A stretch of 64,000 bases of DNA from Prorocentrum cordatum (Eukaryota > Sar > Dinophyceae > Prorocentrales > Prorocentraceae). Of the stretch, positions 29,890 to 58,845 are shown piece by piece. The notes under the pieces are model-generated. The model was given only the letters and a program-made list of their open reading frames with translations, did not search any database and was not told where the DNA came from. How positions within the stretch are numbered: the stretch's first letter is position 1; each line of letters begins with the position of its first letter. The DNA is taken from NCBI GenBank assembly GCA_963575745.1, contig CAUYUJ010007424.1:82501-146500 (forward strand), read 5' to 3'. The position numbers were made by a program, and so were the translations under genes.

Positions 29890-32110
29890 AATTGTGGAGA
29901 AATTGCGAGCGGGCGCCCCGTCCCTTTGGGAACCGCAGGTCATGTTAGTAATCCCAGCGGGTCATTCGAACCCTGTAACCGTCGTCACGTTTGGCCCCCC
30001 GAGGCTTGAATCTTGGGGAAGTCTCAGGCGGGGACCGTGTCTGAGAGTGAACGGCGGAATTCTCAGGCGGGAACCCCTTCCCCATGTGGCCCGCAGATCA
30101 CGTTATACATCCAAGCGGACCACTCGAACCTTGTAACGGTCGTCATGTTTTGGCCCCCGAGGCTTGAATCTTGAGGAAGTCTCAGGCGGGGGTCTTTGTC
30201 TTTGAGTGATTTGCGAGGAAGTCTCAGGCTGAAGTCCCCCGTATGGGGCCCGCAGATCATGTTACTAATCTGGGCCATTCATTGGAAATTTGTATTTGTC
30301 GTCATTTTCAAAGCCCCGAGGCGTCAATTTTGAGGAACATTCGGGCGGGCGCCCCCTCCCGATGGGCACAGCAGATTCCGAGCGGGCCATTCAAAACCAG
30401 ACATTATCGTCACGTCTGAGCCCCGAATATTGAATCTTGGGGAAGTCTCAAGCGGGGACCTTGTCTTTGAGTGAATGGCCGGGAAGTTTGAGGCGGAAGC
30501 CTTTTCCTTATGGGGCCCGCAAATCACGTTTGCAATCCGAGCGGTTCAATGGAAACGTTTAATTGTCGTCGCTTGTTACCCCCCGAGGCTTGAATCTTGA
30601 GGAGGTCTCAGGCGGGAGCCTTGTCTGTGAGTGAATTGTCAGGAAGTCTGAGGCGGGAGCCCCCTCCTTGTGGGGCCCGCAGATCATGTTAGTGATCCGA
30701 GCATCGAAATTTGTAACCGTCGTCATTTTTGAGTTCCCTGGGCTTGTTGAGGAAATCTCAGGCGGGAGCCTTGTCTGTGAGTGAGTCGTGAGGAAGTCTG
30801 AGTTGGGAGCCCCCTCCTTATGGGGGCCACAGCTGGTGATATTAGTCCGAACGGGTCATTTGAAGCTTGTAACAGTCGTGATTGTTTGGCCCCGAGGCTC
30901 GAATCTTGAGGGGGTCTCAGCCGGGGGCCTCTGTCTGTAAGTAACTTACGAGGAAGTCCGAGGCGGGAGCCCTTTCCATATGGGAACTGTAGATCATGTT
31001 CTGAGTCCTAGCGGGTCGTTCGAACCCTAAATGTGTCGTTACGTTTGGGCAACGATGCTTGAATTTTGAGGAAGTGTCAGGCCAGAGATTCGTCTGTGAG
31101 TGAATTGCAAGGAAGTTTGAGGCGGGAGCCCTTTCCTTATGGGGCCCGCAAATCATGTTAGCAATCCGATCGGTTCAAGAGAAATGCGTAACTGTCGTTA
31201 TGTGTTGCCCCCCGAGGCTTGAATCTTGAAGAGGTCTCAGGCGGGAGCCTTGTCTGTGAGTTGATTGCCAGGAAGTCTGAGGCGGAAGCCCCTTCCATAT
31301 GGGAACCGTAGATCATGTTATGAATCTGAGCGGGTCGTTCGAATTCTGAAGCTATCGTCACGCTTGGGCCCCGAGGTTTGAATCTTGAGGAAATTTCAAG
31401 CCGGAGCTTCGTCTGTGAGTGAATTTCGAGGAAGTTTGAGGCGGGAGCCTTTTCCTTATGGGGCCTGCAGATTATGTTAGTAATCCGAGCGGTTCAATTG
31501 AAAATTGTAATTGTCATCACGTGTTGGCCCCCGAGGCGTCAATCTTGAGGAAGTCTCAGGCGGGAGCCTTGTCTGAGGCGGGATCCCTCTCCCTATGGGG
31601 CCCGCAGATCATGTTAGCAATCCGAGCGGTTTAATGGAAGCGTGTAATTGTCGTCGTTTGTCGCCCCCCGAGGCTTGAATCTTGAGGAAGTCTCAGGCGG
31701 GAGCCTTGTCTATGAGTGAATTGTCAGGAAGTCTGAGGCGGGAGCCCCCGCCTTGTGGGGCCCGCAGATCATGTTAATAATCCGAGCGGGGCACGTGCAC
31801 TTTTGGGCTCCCGAGGCTTGACTCTTGAGGAAGTCGCAGGCGGGGACCTCTGTCTGCGAGTGAACTGCGAGGAAGTCTAGGGGCCCGCAGGCCACGTCAT
31901 CGATCCGACCGGGTAATTGGAAATCCGTAGTTGTCGTTACCCTGGAGTTCCTGAGACTTGAGTATGGAGGAAGTCTTGCGCGGGAGCCTCGTCTGTGAGC
32001 GGGCTTCATTTGTGAGGAAGTCTGAAACGGGACCCCCCTCCTGAAGGGGCCCGCACCTAATGTTTTTAGCCCGGGGGTAAGACGGAAAGGAGGTGAGAAT
32101 GGTTTTCGCA
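29890..32110. repeat. 155-bp tandem array, about 14 copies
   Basis: Unit: GAGGCTTGAATCTTGAGGAA, GTCTCAGGCGGGAGCCTTGTC, TGTGAGTGAATT, AGGAAGTCTGAGGCGGGAGC, CCCCTCC, TATGGGGCCCGCAGATCATG and TTAGTAATCCGAGCGG. The two GAGGCGGGAGCC halves within each unit are themselves related. There is a deletion near 31,560, and 31,800-32,100 is diverged. Confidence 0.92.
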
Positions 32111-32925
32111 CAAACCAAGGAGATGTTCATGGCGGTCCTACCGTCTGAGTACTTGATGCTATCTCGCAGAGGTCATCTTGGACGCTCCAATCGGTCGCGA
32201 GGCGCCCCGTCCAGGTCCAGGGCAAGAGGGCGGGGGAGAGGTACATGACTCCTCGACGGGAAAGCAGGAGGTTGGAAGAGGAAACGCTCTAAACCACTCA
32301 CGACCAAAGGGCTGGTGGGACTCCGGCCAGAAAGTCACGACGGGAGGTGTTTTTGTTGCGTGTTCGGCCTCATGGGGCCCCTACCAGGCTTCGGGAGCGT
32401 CAACAAATAGTTGGGGATGAAAAGCTGGTCTCTGGGAAGCGTCGGGGTGTATTTTCCCCAGTCCGTGGATCTGACGCCCACGCGCCAGATCCACGGATGC
32501 TTGATCCATAATAGCGCTTGCCCGACAGTCGCCCATTCCTCTATCGGCGAATGCGAACGCCGAGGCTTGAGAATCATTTGCGCGAAGGGGCGCGACACCA
32601 ATTCAGGGGCCATGGCTGACACAGATTGCGATTCCAGGCTCGCGAAAACTGCAGTTTGCGAATCTGGGTGCGCTCACCCGGCGCCACAAAGGCCAGCGTG
32701 GTTCCAGCCAGCCTGCAAGAACCGTGGGGCTTCCCCATCGGTGGACTGTCTCGTCGATCTGGCGGCGGTGTGCCGTCGATTCCGGCCCACAGCTTCCCCG
32801 CCTGGGCAGGTCCTCCCCCCTCGGCTCCCCCACATCGGGGGCTGCCACAGGTGCCCCTCGCCCAGTGTGCCTCCAGCTCTTCGCTCAATTGAAGCCCTTG
32901 GCTCCGACGCCATCTGGGGGGGGGG
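32111..32925. other. No gene recognised; cluster of dispersed repeats
   Basis: 32,170-32,330 pairs with 9,395-9,552. 32,360-32,440 belongs to the 1,405/3,058 family. 32,690-32,810 is a copy of the intron-core repeat found in ubiquilin introns 1, 3 and 6. 32,830-32,870 resembles 5,138-5,185. The order of repeats suggests nested insertions or a dead intron-containing gene, but no exon is recognised. Confidence 0.55.
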
Positions 32926-32929
32926 GGAG

Positions 32930-33000
32930 GAGGGGGAGGAGGAGGAGGAGGAGGAGGAGGAGGAGGAGGAGGAGGAGGAGGAGGAGGAGGAGGAGGGGTC
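32930..33000. repeat. (GGA)n tract
   Basis: About 65 bp of perfect GGA triplets preceded by a G run. Confidence 0.95.
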
Positions 33001-33177
33001 TGGAGGCCTTGGTGGCCTCCCTGGAAATCCTGGGGTCACCTCGGGCCAGGGGCACTTCTGGCAGCGCCCGACTCTCACGCCCGCAGCGTCCGGGCGCGCC
33101 TTAGCCGCGCGCTGCAGGAGCTCGCCGGGGGCCCTTGGAGGCTCGAGGGCCGCGGCATTTTTGGGGGGGCGCCCGGG

Positions 33178-33320
33178 CCTTCTCAGACGGCCCGGAGGTA
33201 TTCCGGCCTTCTGAGAAGTTGTCGCGCCGAGCCGCGCCGCAGGAGCTCCGGGGCCTTTGGAGGCTCGAGGGCCGCGGAATTTTTTTGGGGGCGCCCGGGC
33301 CTTCTCAGACGGCCCGGAAG
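33178..33320. repeat. Palindrome repeat with uninserted target site
   Basis: 33,178-33,217 reads CTTCTCAGACGGCCCGGAGG then TATTCCGGCCTTCTGAGAAG, an imperfect palindrome. A second copy starts at 33,301 but is split after AAGTAT by the element at 33,324-33,506, and resumes at 33,508. GAGGCTCGAGGGCCGCGG is also duplicated (33,139 and 33,259). Confidence 0.75.
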
Positions 33321-33323
33321 TAT

Positions 33324-33506
33324 CGGGCCGGGCGAAAGGGGGGGATTGGGAAAGGGGGGGGTACGAAATTTGCTGCATGCAGTTGGTTTCGGCCTCACCG
33401 AGGGGCCCGATCTTCGATACATGGCCGCCTCCAGCGCCGGGAAAATCAGCTACGTGAGTTGATTCTCAAACCCCCCCTTTGCTATCCCCCCCATTCGCCC
33501 GACCCG
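33324..33506. mobile_element. 183-bp MITE-like element with AAGTAT target duplication
   Basis: The left terminus CGGGCCGGGCGAAAGGGGGG and reversed right terminus CGGGTCGGGCGAATGGGGGG pair with two mismatches, and the similarity extends for about 35 bp. AAGTAT occurs at 33,318-33,323 and 33,508-33,513. The unsplit palindrome at 33,178-33,217 acts as an empty-site paralogue. No ORF inside. Confidence 0.75.
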
Positions 33507-33519
33507 AAAGTATTCCAGC

Positions 33520-34180
33520 CTTCTGAGAAGTTTTCTAAGCCTTCCCCGAAGACACGGAAAGCTTGTGAGAAGGCGCGTAGGTTTCTGAGAATCCCGCCGC
33601 CTTCTGGGTCGGGAGAGGAGAGGGCGTGCGAGTTTTGCGTCAGTAGGGGCCGCGCTTATGGGGCGTGATAGCGAGGCGTTAGCAAGCAGAGCTGAGTGTA
33701 AAGTAGACTTGTTCTCGCTGGCTCGCGAGTTCAAGCATCGCGAAACGGTCCTCAACGCTGCCCAGTACAGATGTGCCTACTGCAGGGGAGTGGCCCTGTC
33801 GCCTCAGAGGGCGGGCCTGGGGCAGGCCCGCCTGTGTTGGGCGGCATTGGCTGTCGGCTTCCAGGTGGTCCTGGCCCGCCCGGTGGCGCCCGCTGGCTGT
33901 CCACCCAGGCTTCCCAGATGGGGTCCGAGCAGACGGGTCGCCATGGGGGAAACGGGTCCTGAGGGAAACGTGTCCTGAGGTTTTCCCCGTTCTGGGGTCC
34001 CTGCGTGCCTCCACGGACCCCGGGGCTGTCAGAAAACTGTTCAGGATGAGGAGTTCGTCTTGGAGGGAGGCCCCAGGGTCCCGCACCTGTTTCCCTCAGG
34101 ACCCGCTTCCCCCATGCTGAGCCCACGGTCACCCATGGGGTCCGAGTAGACAGGGAGGAGGATCGCTCCGCATCGGCCAG
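33520..34180. other. No gene recognised
   Basis: 33,975-34,070 is a copy of the 1,405/3,058 dispersed family in diverged form. A 106-codon ORF at 33,658-33,978 with a CAYCRG motif is not supported by any domain. Confidence 0.4.
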
Positions 34181-34184
34181 GCGG

Positions 34185-35210
34185 CTCGATGTGGAGCCGG
34201 CGTTTCTCACCTGTGCGCTGCGCGCTGCACAGGGGAAGCGCATGGAGCACGATTAGGGGGCCACATGCGAACCCTACCCCACCCTCCCCCTCAGAAATCG
34301 TGGGGGGTAGGGGTAGGGTTCGCATGTGGCCTCCTACCGAACACCATGCACCAACTCATGCTGAGGCCCAGGGTGCTAGTGTAAGAATTGGCGGTTTGAT
34401 CAACCCTCTGGTGGGTCACCTGCGGGTTGCGCGCTACACGGGGGAAGAATATGGAGCACCATTGCACCAAATCGTGTTGAGGTCCAGACGATAAGTACAA
34501 CAAATTGTTTTTCTCAACCAGTTTTCGGGTGACCCACCCGCTAGTGGGTCACCTGTGCGATGCGCGCTACACAGTGGAAGCGCATGGAGCACGATTGCAC
34601 TAGTTAACTCATGTTGAAGCCCAGAATGCAAGTGCACCAATTGGTTTGTTCGCAACCAGTTTTCGGGTGACCCACCCACTGGTGGGTCACCTGCACGATG
34701 CGCGCTGCACAGGGGAACACGATGCACTATTTCATTTTGAGGTCCAGAACGCAAGAGTCACAATTAGTGTTCCTCAGCGGATGACGCACCCGTTGGTGGG
34801 CCACCTGTACGTTTCGCGCCACACAGGGGAATCGCGCGGAATCAGATGCACCAGCTTATGTTGATGCCCTGGAATCAAGTGAAACATGTGTGTTCGGGTG
34901 ACCCACCCGCTGGAGGGTCACCTGTACGTTGCGCACAACACAAGACGAAGACGTGGAGGACGAGTGCACCAACTCATGTTAACGCCCACGTTGCAAGTGG
35001 AACAGTGGGTTTCTTCTCAGCCAGTTTTGGGTGGCTCACCAGCTGATGTGTCACCTGCGCATTGGGAGATTCACAGAGAAACGCATGAAGGACGACTGCA
35101 CCAATTCACGTTGAGGCCCATTTCGCAACCAGTGCTCGAGTGACCCACCCTCTGGTGGGTCACCTGTGCGTTGCGCGCTACACAGGGGAAGCATATGTAG
35201 CACCAAGCAT
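34185..35210. repeat. 125-bp tandem array with cruciform-forming inverted repeat
   Basis: About eight units. Each holds CTCATGTTGARGCCCAGAA, CCAGTTTTCGGGTGACCCACC, GGTGGGTCACCTG and GCGCGCTACACAGGGGAA. GTGACCCACC-CACT-GGTGGGTCAC (34,667-34,690) is a perfect 10-bp stem and is conserved with small changes near 34,525, 34,900 and 35,141. Confidence 0.9.
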
Positions 35211-35214
35211 GGAT

Positions 35215-35290
35215 GCACCTCCTCCTCTTCCTCCTCCTCCTCTTCCTCATCCTCATCCTCATCCTCCTCCTCCTACTACTCCTCCTTGTT
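35215..35290. repeat. CTCCTC tract
   Basis: CCT/CTC triplets with CATCCTCATCC. Downstream, 35,355-35,500 has a more protein-like frame (SGIPLRADGTAADGTVAPYS) ending at TGCAG/GAT, which might be an exon; support is weak. Confidence 0.7.
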
Positions 35291-36955
35291 GTTTGTTCCC
35301 ACCTGGGGCGTGTTCTGCGGTTCCCATGGGCCGTCTTCGGATTTTCCTGTGAACCTTTGGGGCGCTCGCAGTTGGGCGGGCCTTCGGGCATTCCACTGCG
35401 CGCTGACGGCACGGCGGCGGATGGCACCGTGGCCCCATACAGCGCCCATTTCTCCTCCTTCCCCCACCTGCATGGCCCGACCTGCGACATCCTGCAGGAT
35501 TAAGAAGGTGAGAAAGGACACTTGGGGTAAGCGGCGCAGAGAGCTCACGCGCGAGAGTGGGCATGCCCGTGGCGGCGCCCGCCCAGCGTTTCGGCCGCCG
35601 GCCGCGCGCTCGGCGGCCACGCGCTCGACGGACGCGAAGACCAAGCGCGCGGCGGAGGCACGCGCGGCGGAGGCCAAGCGCGCGGCGGAGGTTAATCGCA
35701 TGGCGGAGGTGCGCGCGAGGAGGCCAAACGCGCAGTGGAGGCGAGCGTGACGGAGGCCGAGTGCGCGGCGGAGTCTTAGGCCAGGCTAGGGTGAGGTTAA
35801 GGTTGGGGTTGAAGCTTTGGCTGAGCCTCTCACCTCCCCCATGGCCATTGGATTGCAAGACGACGAACGTCAAAAGTCTTTGGATCCCAACCATTTGTCG
35901 TTATGAATACAGCCGCGGCGCCCGTCGCGCGTCTCAAACGCCGTTAGCATTGAGCCCCCCCCGCGTTTGCGCGTGGTCTCTCAAGTGGGTGGGCGAGTAC
36001 CAAGAACCGAACTTCCATGAGCAACGCCTGGGGCACCATTTCCAGACGGGATGGTGGCGGCGCGCGAAGCGCGAAAGGTATGGAAAACAGATCCGGCTGC
36101 GAAGGATCTCAAACATGTTGAAGAGCCAGGGTAAAATTCGGAATCCGACCGCGGAGTGCACCAAGAAGAACAGTCGACAACAAACAACTGCCGACGACCC
36201 AAAAAAGTTTGATGTTTTCTTTGTTACAGCAGGCCGGCGACAAATACAAACGACAACAAAAAATGCCAACAAAAAGCGGCTGACGAAAAAAAACACTTGC
36301 GACGCAGAGCCGCGACCAAACCCATAGTGGTGATGCCAAAATGATTTTGAAAGGCGTGCAACCAAAATTGCGGAAGCGCCGTCGCACTGAAAATTAATTG
36401 AAAATTGTAGACCACGGCGCAAAATTAGTCACGTGGCTTGGTCCGGCGATTCGTCGTCGCGCGTTCCGCGCGCCCGAAAGATTTGCGCCTGCACAGGGAT
36501 TCCCCGCGCGCACTGATTCATTCGCGCGCGCGTGGCGCGCGGCGGGAGTAGCACGCGCTGGAGATGCGCGCGCGCCGATCCCATCGCGTGTGCCTGCGCT
36601 GCGGGCGAAGCGCGAGGTGCGTGCGCGCGCCGGGCAGTCGCGCGCGCTCGCGTCACCCCCCTCGCGCGCGCCAGCCGCGCGAGACGCGCCCGGCGCTCGC
36701 CGCTCACGCGCGCGGGTGAGACGATGCGCGCTACAAAGTAGGGACTCACCAAGTACAGCGCACTTTTCGTCCGCGTCGCACGCGGCGCGAGACCAGCGTC
36801 AACGCGAGAGCCATGGCTCGGGGCGGGCGGCAGGGTCAGAGCTGAATTCGCAAATCGCTCAACACAGGTCGGTACGTTTCAGATGAAAATGCTGAACGTA
36901 AGTTCGATGTTTTTTGGTCAGACGGCTTGTCTGTGGACCTTGTCCTGGAAGTACG
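35290..36955. other. No gene recognised; CG-rich low-complexity DNA
   Basis: 35,540-35,780 contains GCGCGGCGGAGG repeats encoding an Ala/Arg/Glu-rich stretch. 36,430-36,730 is dominated by GCGCGC. 36,050-36,400 is AT-richer and unique-looking. A dead gene cannot be excluded. Confidence 0.45.
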
Positions 36956-38850
36956 GAGGAGGCGAAGTCTCAGGCTAAGGCTGCGGCTGGGGCTGGGCTG
37001 AGGCTATGGCCGAGGCTCGGGTTTAGGCTACGCTTAGACTTCGGTTGAGGCTGAGGCTCAGGTAAGGCTGAAGCCAGGCGTAGGCCCGCGGCGTAGGCTG
37101 AGGCTCAGTCTAGGTTGAGGCTCAGGCTCAGGCGCAGGCTATGCTGAGGCTTTGGCTTAGGGGTTTAAGCCCAGCTGAGTGTCGGACGTGGCTGGGATCA
37201 GGCCTAGGCTGAGGCTGAGGCCAGGCGGGGGCTCAGGCAGAGGCATAGGCTCGGGCTCGGGCTGAGGCCTCCGCTAGGCAGGGGATTAGGCCAGGCTATG
37301 TGTAGGCTGATTCTTAGGTTTGGCTGGGGCTGATACCGAGGCTTACGCCGAGGCCAAGCTCAGAGCGGAATCTGCGCGCTTTCACGCGACCCCGGCTGGC
37401 CGAAAGTTCAGGCCAGGTTTCGACTGAGGCTTCGGCTGAGCTGCGGCTGAGGCTTCGGCTAGGCTAGGATGAGGCCGAGGCCGGGCTTCGGCTAGGCTGA
37501 GGCTGAGGCGTAGGCCTAGGCTACGCTCAAGATGAAGCTGAGGGCTTTGGCTGTGGCCTCGGCTAAGGCTTCGGCGAGGTTTAGGCTTGGGCTCAGGCTT
37601 TTGCTTGGGCTGATCCTGAGGCCAGGCTTAGGCGGAGGCTTGGGCCAGGTGGGGCTGAGGCTTAGGGTTTGATTGGGCTGAGGCTTTGGCTGAGGCCAAG
37701 GCTGAAGTGGCGGTGGAGGCTGAGGCTGGGCGTCGGCCATGCCGAGGCTTAGGTTCAGGGACAGGCATCGGCTGAGGCTGAGGCTAGGCTAAGCAAGGCT
37801 TCGGCTAAGCTGAAGCTGAGACTCGGGAAAGGCCGAGGCTCAGACTGAGGCATAGGCTGAGGCTTCGGCTGAAGCTGACGCCTAGGCTCGGATCGGGCTG
37901 ATGCTTAGGCGGATGCTTCGGCCAGGCTAGGACGAAGTTTATGCCGAGGCTCAGGCTAGGCTGAGGCCCAGGCGGAGGCGGAGGCGGAGGCTCGGCCGAG
38001 GTCTAAGCTTAGGCCGATGCTGAGGCTGAGGCCGAGGCTCAGCTCAGGCGCAGGCGCAGGCCGAGGCTTGGGCAGGGCGAGGCTGAGGCTCGGCCCGATG
38101 CCTAAGCTTGGCAGAGGCGCAGGCGAGGCCGGGCTAGGTAAGGCTCGGGCTAGGCTCAGGCTGAGGCACAGGCAAAGCCTCAGGCTTGGGCCTGGCTTAT
38201 GATTCGGCCAGGCTGAGGCTATTCTTAGGCAGACGTTAGGCTTAGGCGGAGGTTTACGCTTGGCTGCAACTTAGGCTTCGGCCGAGGTTTTTGCTGAGGC
38301 TTGGGCCGGGCCGGGCAGAGATGTGGGTTGGGGCTTCGGCTGGGCTGGGGCTGTGGCGAAGGCCGAGGGCCAGGCTAAATTTTGGCCAGGTTGCGGCCGA
38401 GCCTTAGGATAAGCTGGGCTGCGACTTAGGCTAGGACGAGGCTCGGGCTAGGCCAAGGCTGAGGGTGAAGCTCAGGCTCGGCGAGGCTGACGCTGATTGT
38501 CATGTCTGAGGCTGGGCGTTATGCTCGGCGAGGCTGAGGCCGAGGCGTCGATTGGGCCTGAGGCGTGGGCCAGCCTGAGGCTGGGCAAGGCTGCGGCTTC
38601 AGCCAGGCGCCGGCCCAGCCGAGGTCAGGTTCGGCTAGATTTGGGTGGGTCCTAGGCCAGGCCACGCTTAGGTTACAGTGAGCCTAGGCTGAGGCTCAAG
38701 CCAGGGGCTAGCTAGGTTGAGGCTGAGGCTTTGGCTCGATTCAGGCCGAGGTTTAGGCTGGGGCGCAGGCTAGGCTGAGGCTAGATTTCGGCGAGGCCTA
38801 GGCTGGGGCAGGCTGAGGCTGAGGCCAGGCTCGGCTTGGGCTCAAGCTAG
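36955..38850. repeat. Degenerate GAGGCT/AGGCTG array
   Basis: About 1.9 kb of 6-12 bp units such as GGCTGAGGCT, GGCTTCGGCT and GGCCAGGCT. There is no fixed higher-order period. Few ORFs survive, so it looks old. Confidence 0.92.
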
Positions 38851-38859
38851 GCCAGGCCT

Positions 38860-39800
38860 CTCCCCCGCGGCGCGCGCCGCGTCGCCCGCGGGGCGGGGTG
38901 CCCTTGTGGGCGCGGAGCAGGCGAGGGCCATTGGCACGCCTGTGCTTTCGCGGCCCGCACCGCGCCGCCCGCGGGCACAGCGCAGGCGGGGGCCACATTG
39001 CGCGCCCTCGCCCCCGCGGCGAGCGCCACGTCGCCCGCGGGGCGGGGCGGCCCCCGATAGCCCTCGGGCGCGCCGCCGCTGCCCTCTGTCGCTTTCTTCC
39101 TTCGCGGGCGAGAGTTGCCTTGGGGGCGCGAGCGAGGCGGAGTTCCCTCGGCCGTCCTTCGGCGCGTCGCATCCGCCCTCGCCCGCCGTTCAATTTGCAG
39201 GCGGTCGCGGCCCCCAGGACGTTGGCCAAGCGGGGCTTCCTCGGCCGCCCCTGGGCGCACCGCCGTTGCCCTCGGTTGTTTTCTTTACTCTCCCCTGGCC
39301 GTCCTTCGGCTCGTCGCCCCCTCCCTCGCCCGCGCGCAATTTGCTGTCGGGCGTGGCCTTGCGGACGCCGGCTAAACAAGGGCCCCTTCGGCCGCCCTCG
39401 GGCGCGCCGCCGCTGCCTCAGGTCGCTTCCTTCCTTCGCTGGCGGGCGTTGCCTTGAGGGCACGGGTCAGGCAGGGTGCCCTTGGCCGTCCTTCGGCGCG
39501 TCGCCCTCGCCCTCGCCCGCTGCTCGATTTGCGGGCGGGCTTAGCCCTTGGGCCTTGGGATGTTGAACGAGCAGGGCCCCCTTGGCCGCCCCTGGGAGCG
39601 CCGCCGCTGCCCTCTGTCGTTTCCCCCTTCGCGGGAAGACTTTGCCTGAAGGACGCTGGCAAGGCAGGGTTCCCTTGGCCGTCCTTGGGCACGCCGCCCC
39701 CGCCTTCGGCCGTCGCTTCGCACGCGGCCTTCAGGGCGCGGAGCAGAGTGGCTCCTGACGCGCCCTTGCGCCCGCAGCCTGCGCCGCGTTGCCCCCCCCA
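38860..39800. repeat. GC-rich tandem repeat of about 100 bp
   Basis: Units contain CCCTTGGCCGTCCTTCGGCG, CGCCGCCGCTGCCCTCTGTCG and TTCGCGGGCG; repeats near 39,148, 39,290, 39,390, 39,480, 39,580 and 39,680. All frames are open from composition; I do not accept the overlapping ORFs of up to 222 codons as genes. Confidence 0.75.
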
Positions 39801-40187
39801 TGCGGGCGCCCTTAGATTGTGACGCCATGCCCACAGGGGCGCGCGGATAGAGAGGTTACCTTTGCGTCCGTGCGCTGTTTTTGCGTTGGGCCCCGGCGCC
39901 AATTCGGCAAGGACGGGGGCAGGTCAGGGTACCATTGCGTCCCTGGGGTCATGGTCGCCCGCCGTTTAACCAAAAAAACTTAAATTCTGCCTCCACGGGT
40001 CTTGCGTTTCTGCAGCCCGTTCTGTTTACACGTTTTCCCTGTGCACCGACATGTGGCGAAAGTCGTTCTATTGCGACATGGGTTGGCCTTCCTTCCTCCC
40101 TCCGTTCGGTTCTGCTGGCGTCGTTCCAGCCCAGGCCTTTCGGCCGCCCCCAAGAGAGAATGAGCGGCATAAACAGAACATCTCGGA
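39800..40187. other. Unique-looking DNA upstream of ubiquilin
   Basis: Possible promoter or intergenic region. It has no TATA-like box I would name. The segment ends where the hairpin element begins. Confidence 0.35.
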
Positions 40188-40189
40188 GC

Positions 40190-40341
40190 ATCACGCGGAT
40201 TCATCGGGTCAGCGCTGGGCCCCTTCCCTTCTGGCGGCGCCTCGCTCCGCGCGCCAGGGGAGGTGGGTCCAGCGGTGATCCAAGAAATCAGCGCGGATAT
40301 CTGAAGTCTTATGTTGTCCATGTCTCCGTGTGTTTCTCTAG
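40190..40341 (+). mobile_element. Hairpin element ending at a splice acceptor (upstream of exon 1)
   Basis: Imperfect inverted repeat (arms about 40,190-40,223 and 40,265-40,297; ACGCGGATT and GGTCAGCGCTGGGCCC against GGGTCCAGCGGTGATCC and AAGAAATCAGCGCGGA). It is followed by 44 nt ending TGTGTTTCTCTAG. The right arm and its downstream part match 55,407-55,474, where the same layout forms the 3' end of intron 5. Here the AG is probably the spliced-leader trans-splice acceptor or a 5' UTR intron acceptor. Confidence 0.65.
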
Positions 40342-40483
40342 AGAGGTCCGCGCAGAGAAAAGCGGGAGGAGAAAGTGGGGAAGGAGGAGGAAAAGCGGGA
40401 GGAAAAGGAGGATGAGGAGGAGACGAAAATCAAGGAGATGGAGGAGGGTGAAAAGAGAGACCTCGGCAGGAGCCCGTGCCGCG
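40342..40483 (+). other. 5' UTR of ubiquilin (predicted)
   Basis: Purine-rich leader (GGAGGAAAAGCGGGAGG-type) between the acceptor AG at 40,340-40,341 and the start codon. The only upstream ATGs are at about 40,411, 40,438 and 40,476, in other frames and without conservation evidence; they may reduce initiation or show that the 5' end lies further downstream. Confidence 0.45.
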
Positions 40484-57878
<17,395 letters not shown>

Positions 57879-58430
57879 GAGTGTTGGTGGATTGAGTGTT
57901 CTTCGGCGGTGCGCGGACGGGGGGCAGGGTCAGGGGGGGCCGTTCTGAGAAGGCACCCGCCACTTGGGAGCTCTTTCGCGGAGTATTCTAATCACGAAAG
58001 GGCGCAACCTTTTCTGAGAGGCCCCTTGCACTCTGGCGAGGCTTACCCCTCGCGCAACTTCTCCTCGCGCGCCGCCAGTTTCTGTTTCCCCCTCCTCGTC
58101 ATCTTCCTCCTCGCCCTCCTGGCTCGACTCCGCGTCTCATCCTCCTCCCTTCTCTGGCCCCTGCTCCTCGAACCAGCCCTGGATCCCTTCCAAGACCACC
58201 TAGACCCCGTTTCCCCCCCCCTCCTCCTCGTCCTCCTCCTCCTCCTCCTCCTCCTCCTCCTGCATACCACTTCTTTGTACCCCCCCCCCCTTGTTGCACC
58301 ACCAGACGTGTTGTTAGAGCGGGCCAGGCGTTTCGCCTGAGACATCCTCAAAGTGTATGATACAGGCACTTCGTTGAAAGAAGGTCCAGTTCGAGGTCGA
58401 GCGGGGCTCGGTGGTTCCGTAGGTGTGTAT
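57879..58430. other. Region downstream of ubiquilin
   Basis: Presumed 3' UTR and intergenic DNA. A CTC/CCT tract lies at 58,225-58,262. No poly-A signal is identifiable, as expected in dinoflagellates. Confidence 0.5.
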
Positions 58431-58444
58431 GTGTTTGGTTGTTT

Positions 58445-58845
58445 CTATCCCAGCCATCTTGTGGTGTTGGGTCCTCGTTTTGAAGAGACAGCGCCCCGCG
58501 TCTCCTTCCTCCTCTGCTCTCCTCCTCCCCTGCGGGAGGGTCCGCATGGCACCGCCGCCCAATTTCGGCACACCCCTCACACGCTTCGTGGCCCCATAGG
58601 GAGCTCCACCGAAGGCCCCAGCGGGAGGGTCCGCATGGCACCGCCGCCCCATCTCGACACACCCTTCACACGTTTCGTTGCCCCATGGGGAGCTCCACCG
58701 AGGGCCCCAGCGGGGGGGTCCGCATGGCACCGCCGCCCCATTTCGGCACACCCCTCACACGGTTCGTGGCCCCATAGGGAGCTCCACCGAAATTGGTACC
58801 CACAACGCGGTATGCACAATTGCGTATGGTTGGGTCTTTCGCCTG
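58445..58845 (-). mobile_element. Dispersed 78-bp-minisatellite element, short inverted copy
   Basis: Reverse complement of the element at 3,345-4,835. One end has TGGTGTTGGGT and TCGTTTTGAAGAGACAG; the other GGTACCCACAACG and CGTATGGTTGGGTCTTTCGC. Inside are only three units of GGGAGCTCCACCGA, GGCCCCAGCGGGRGGGTCCG and CATGGCACCGCCGCCC. The unit has diverged (CACACCCYTCACACG replaces the ACCCAGTACAGCG part). Confidence 0.75.

Noticed and set aside
38898-39566. 222-codon ORFs on both strands
   Set aside because: GC-rich 100-bp tandem repeats; open in many frames.
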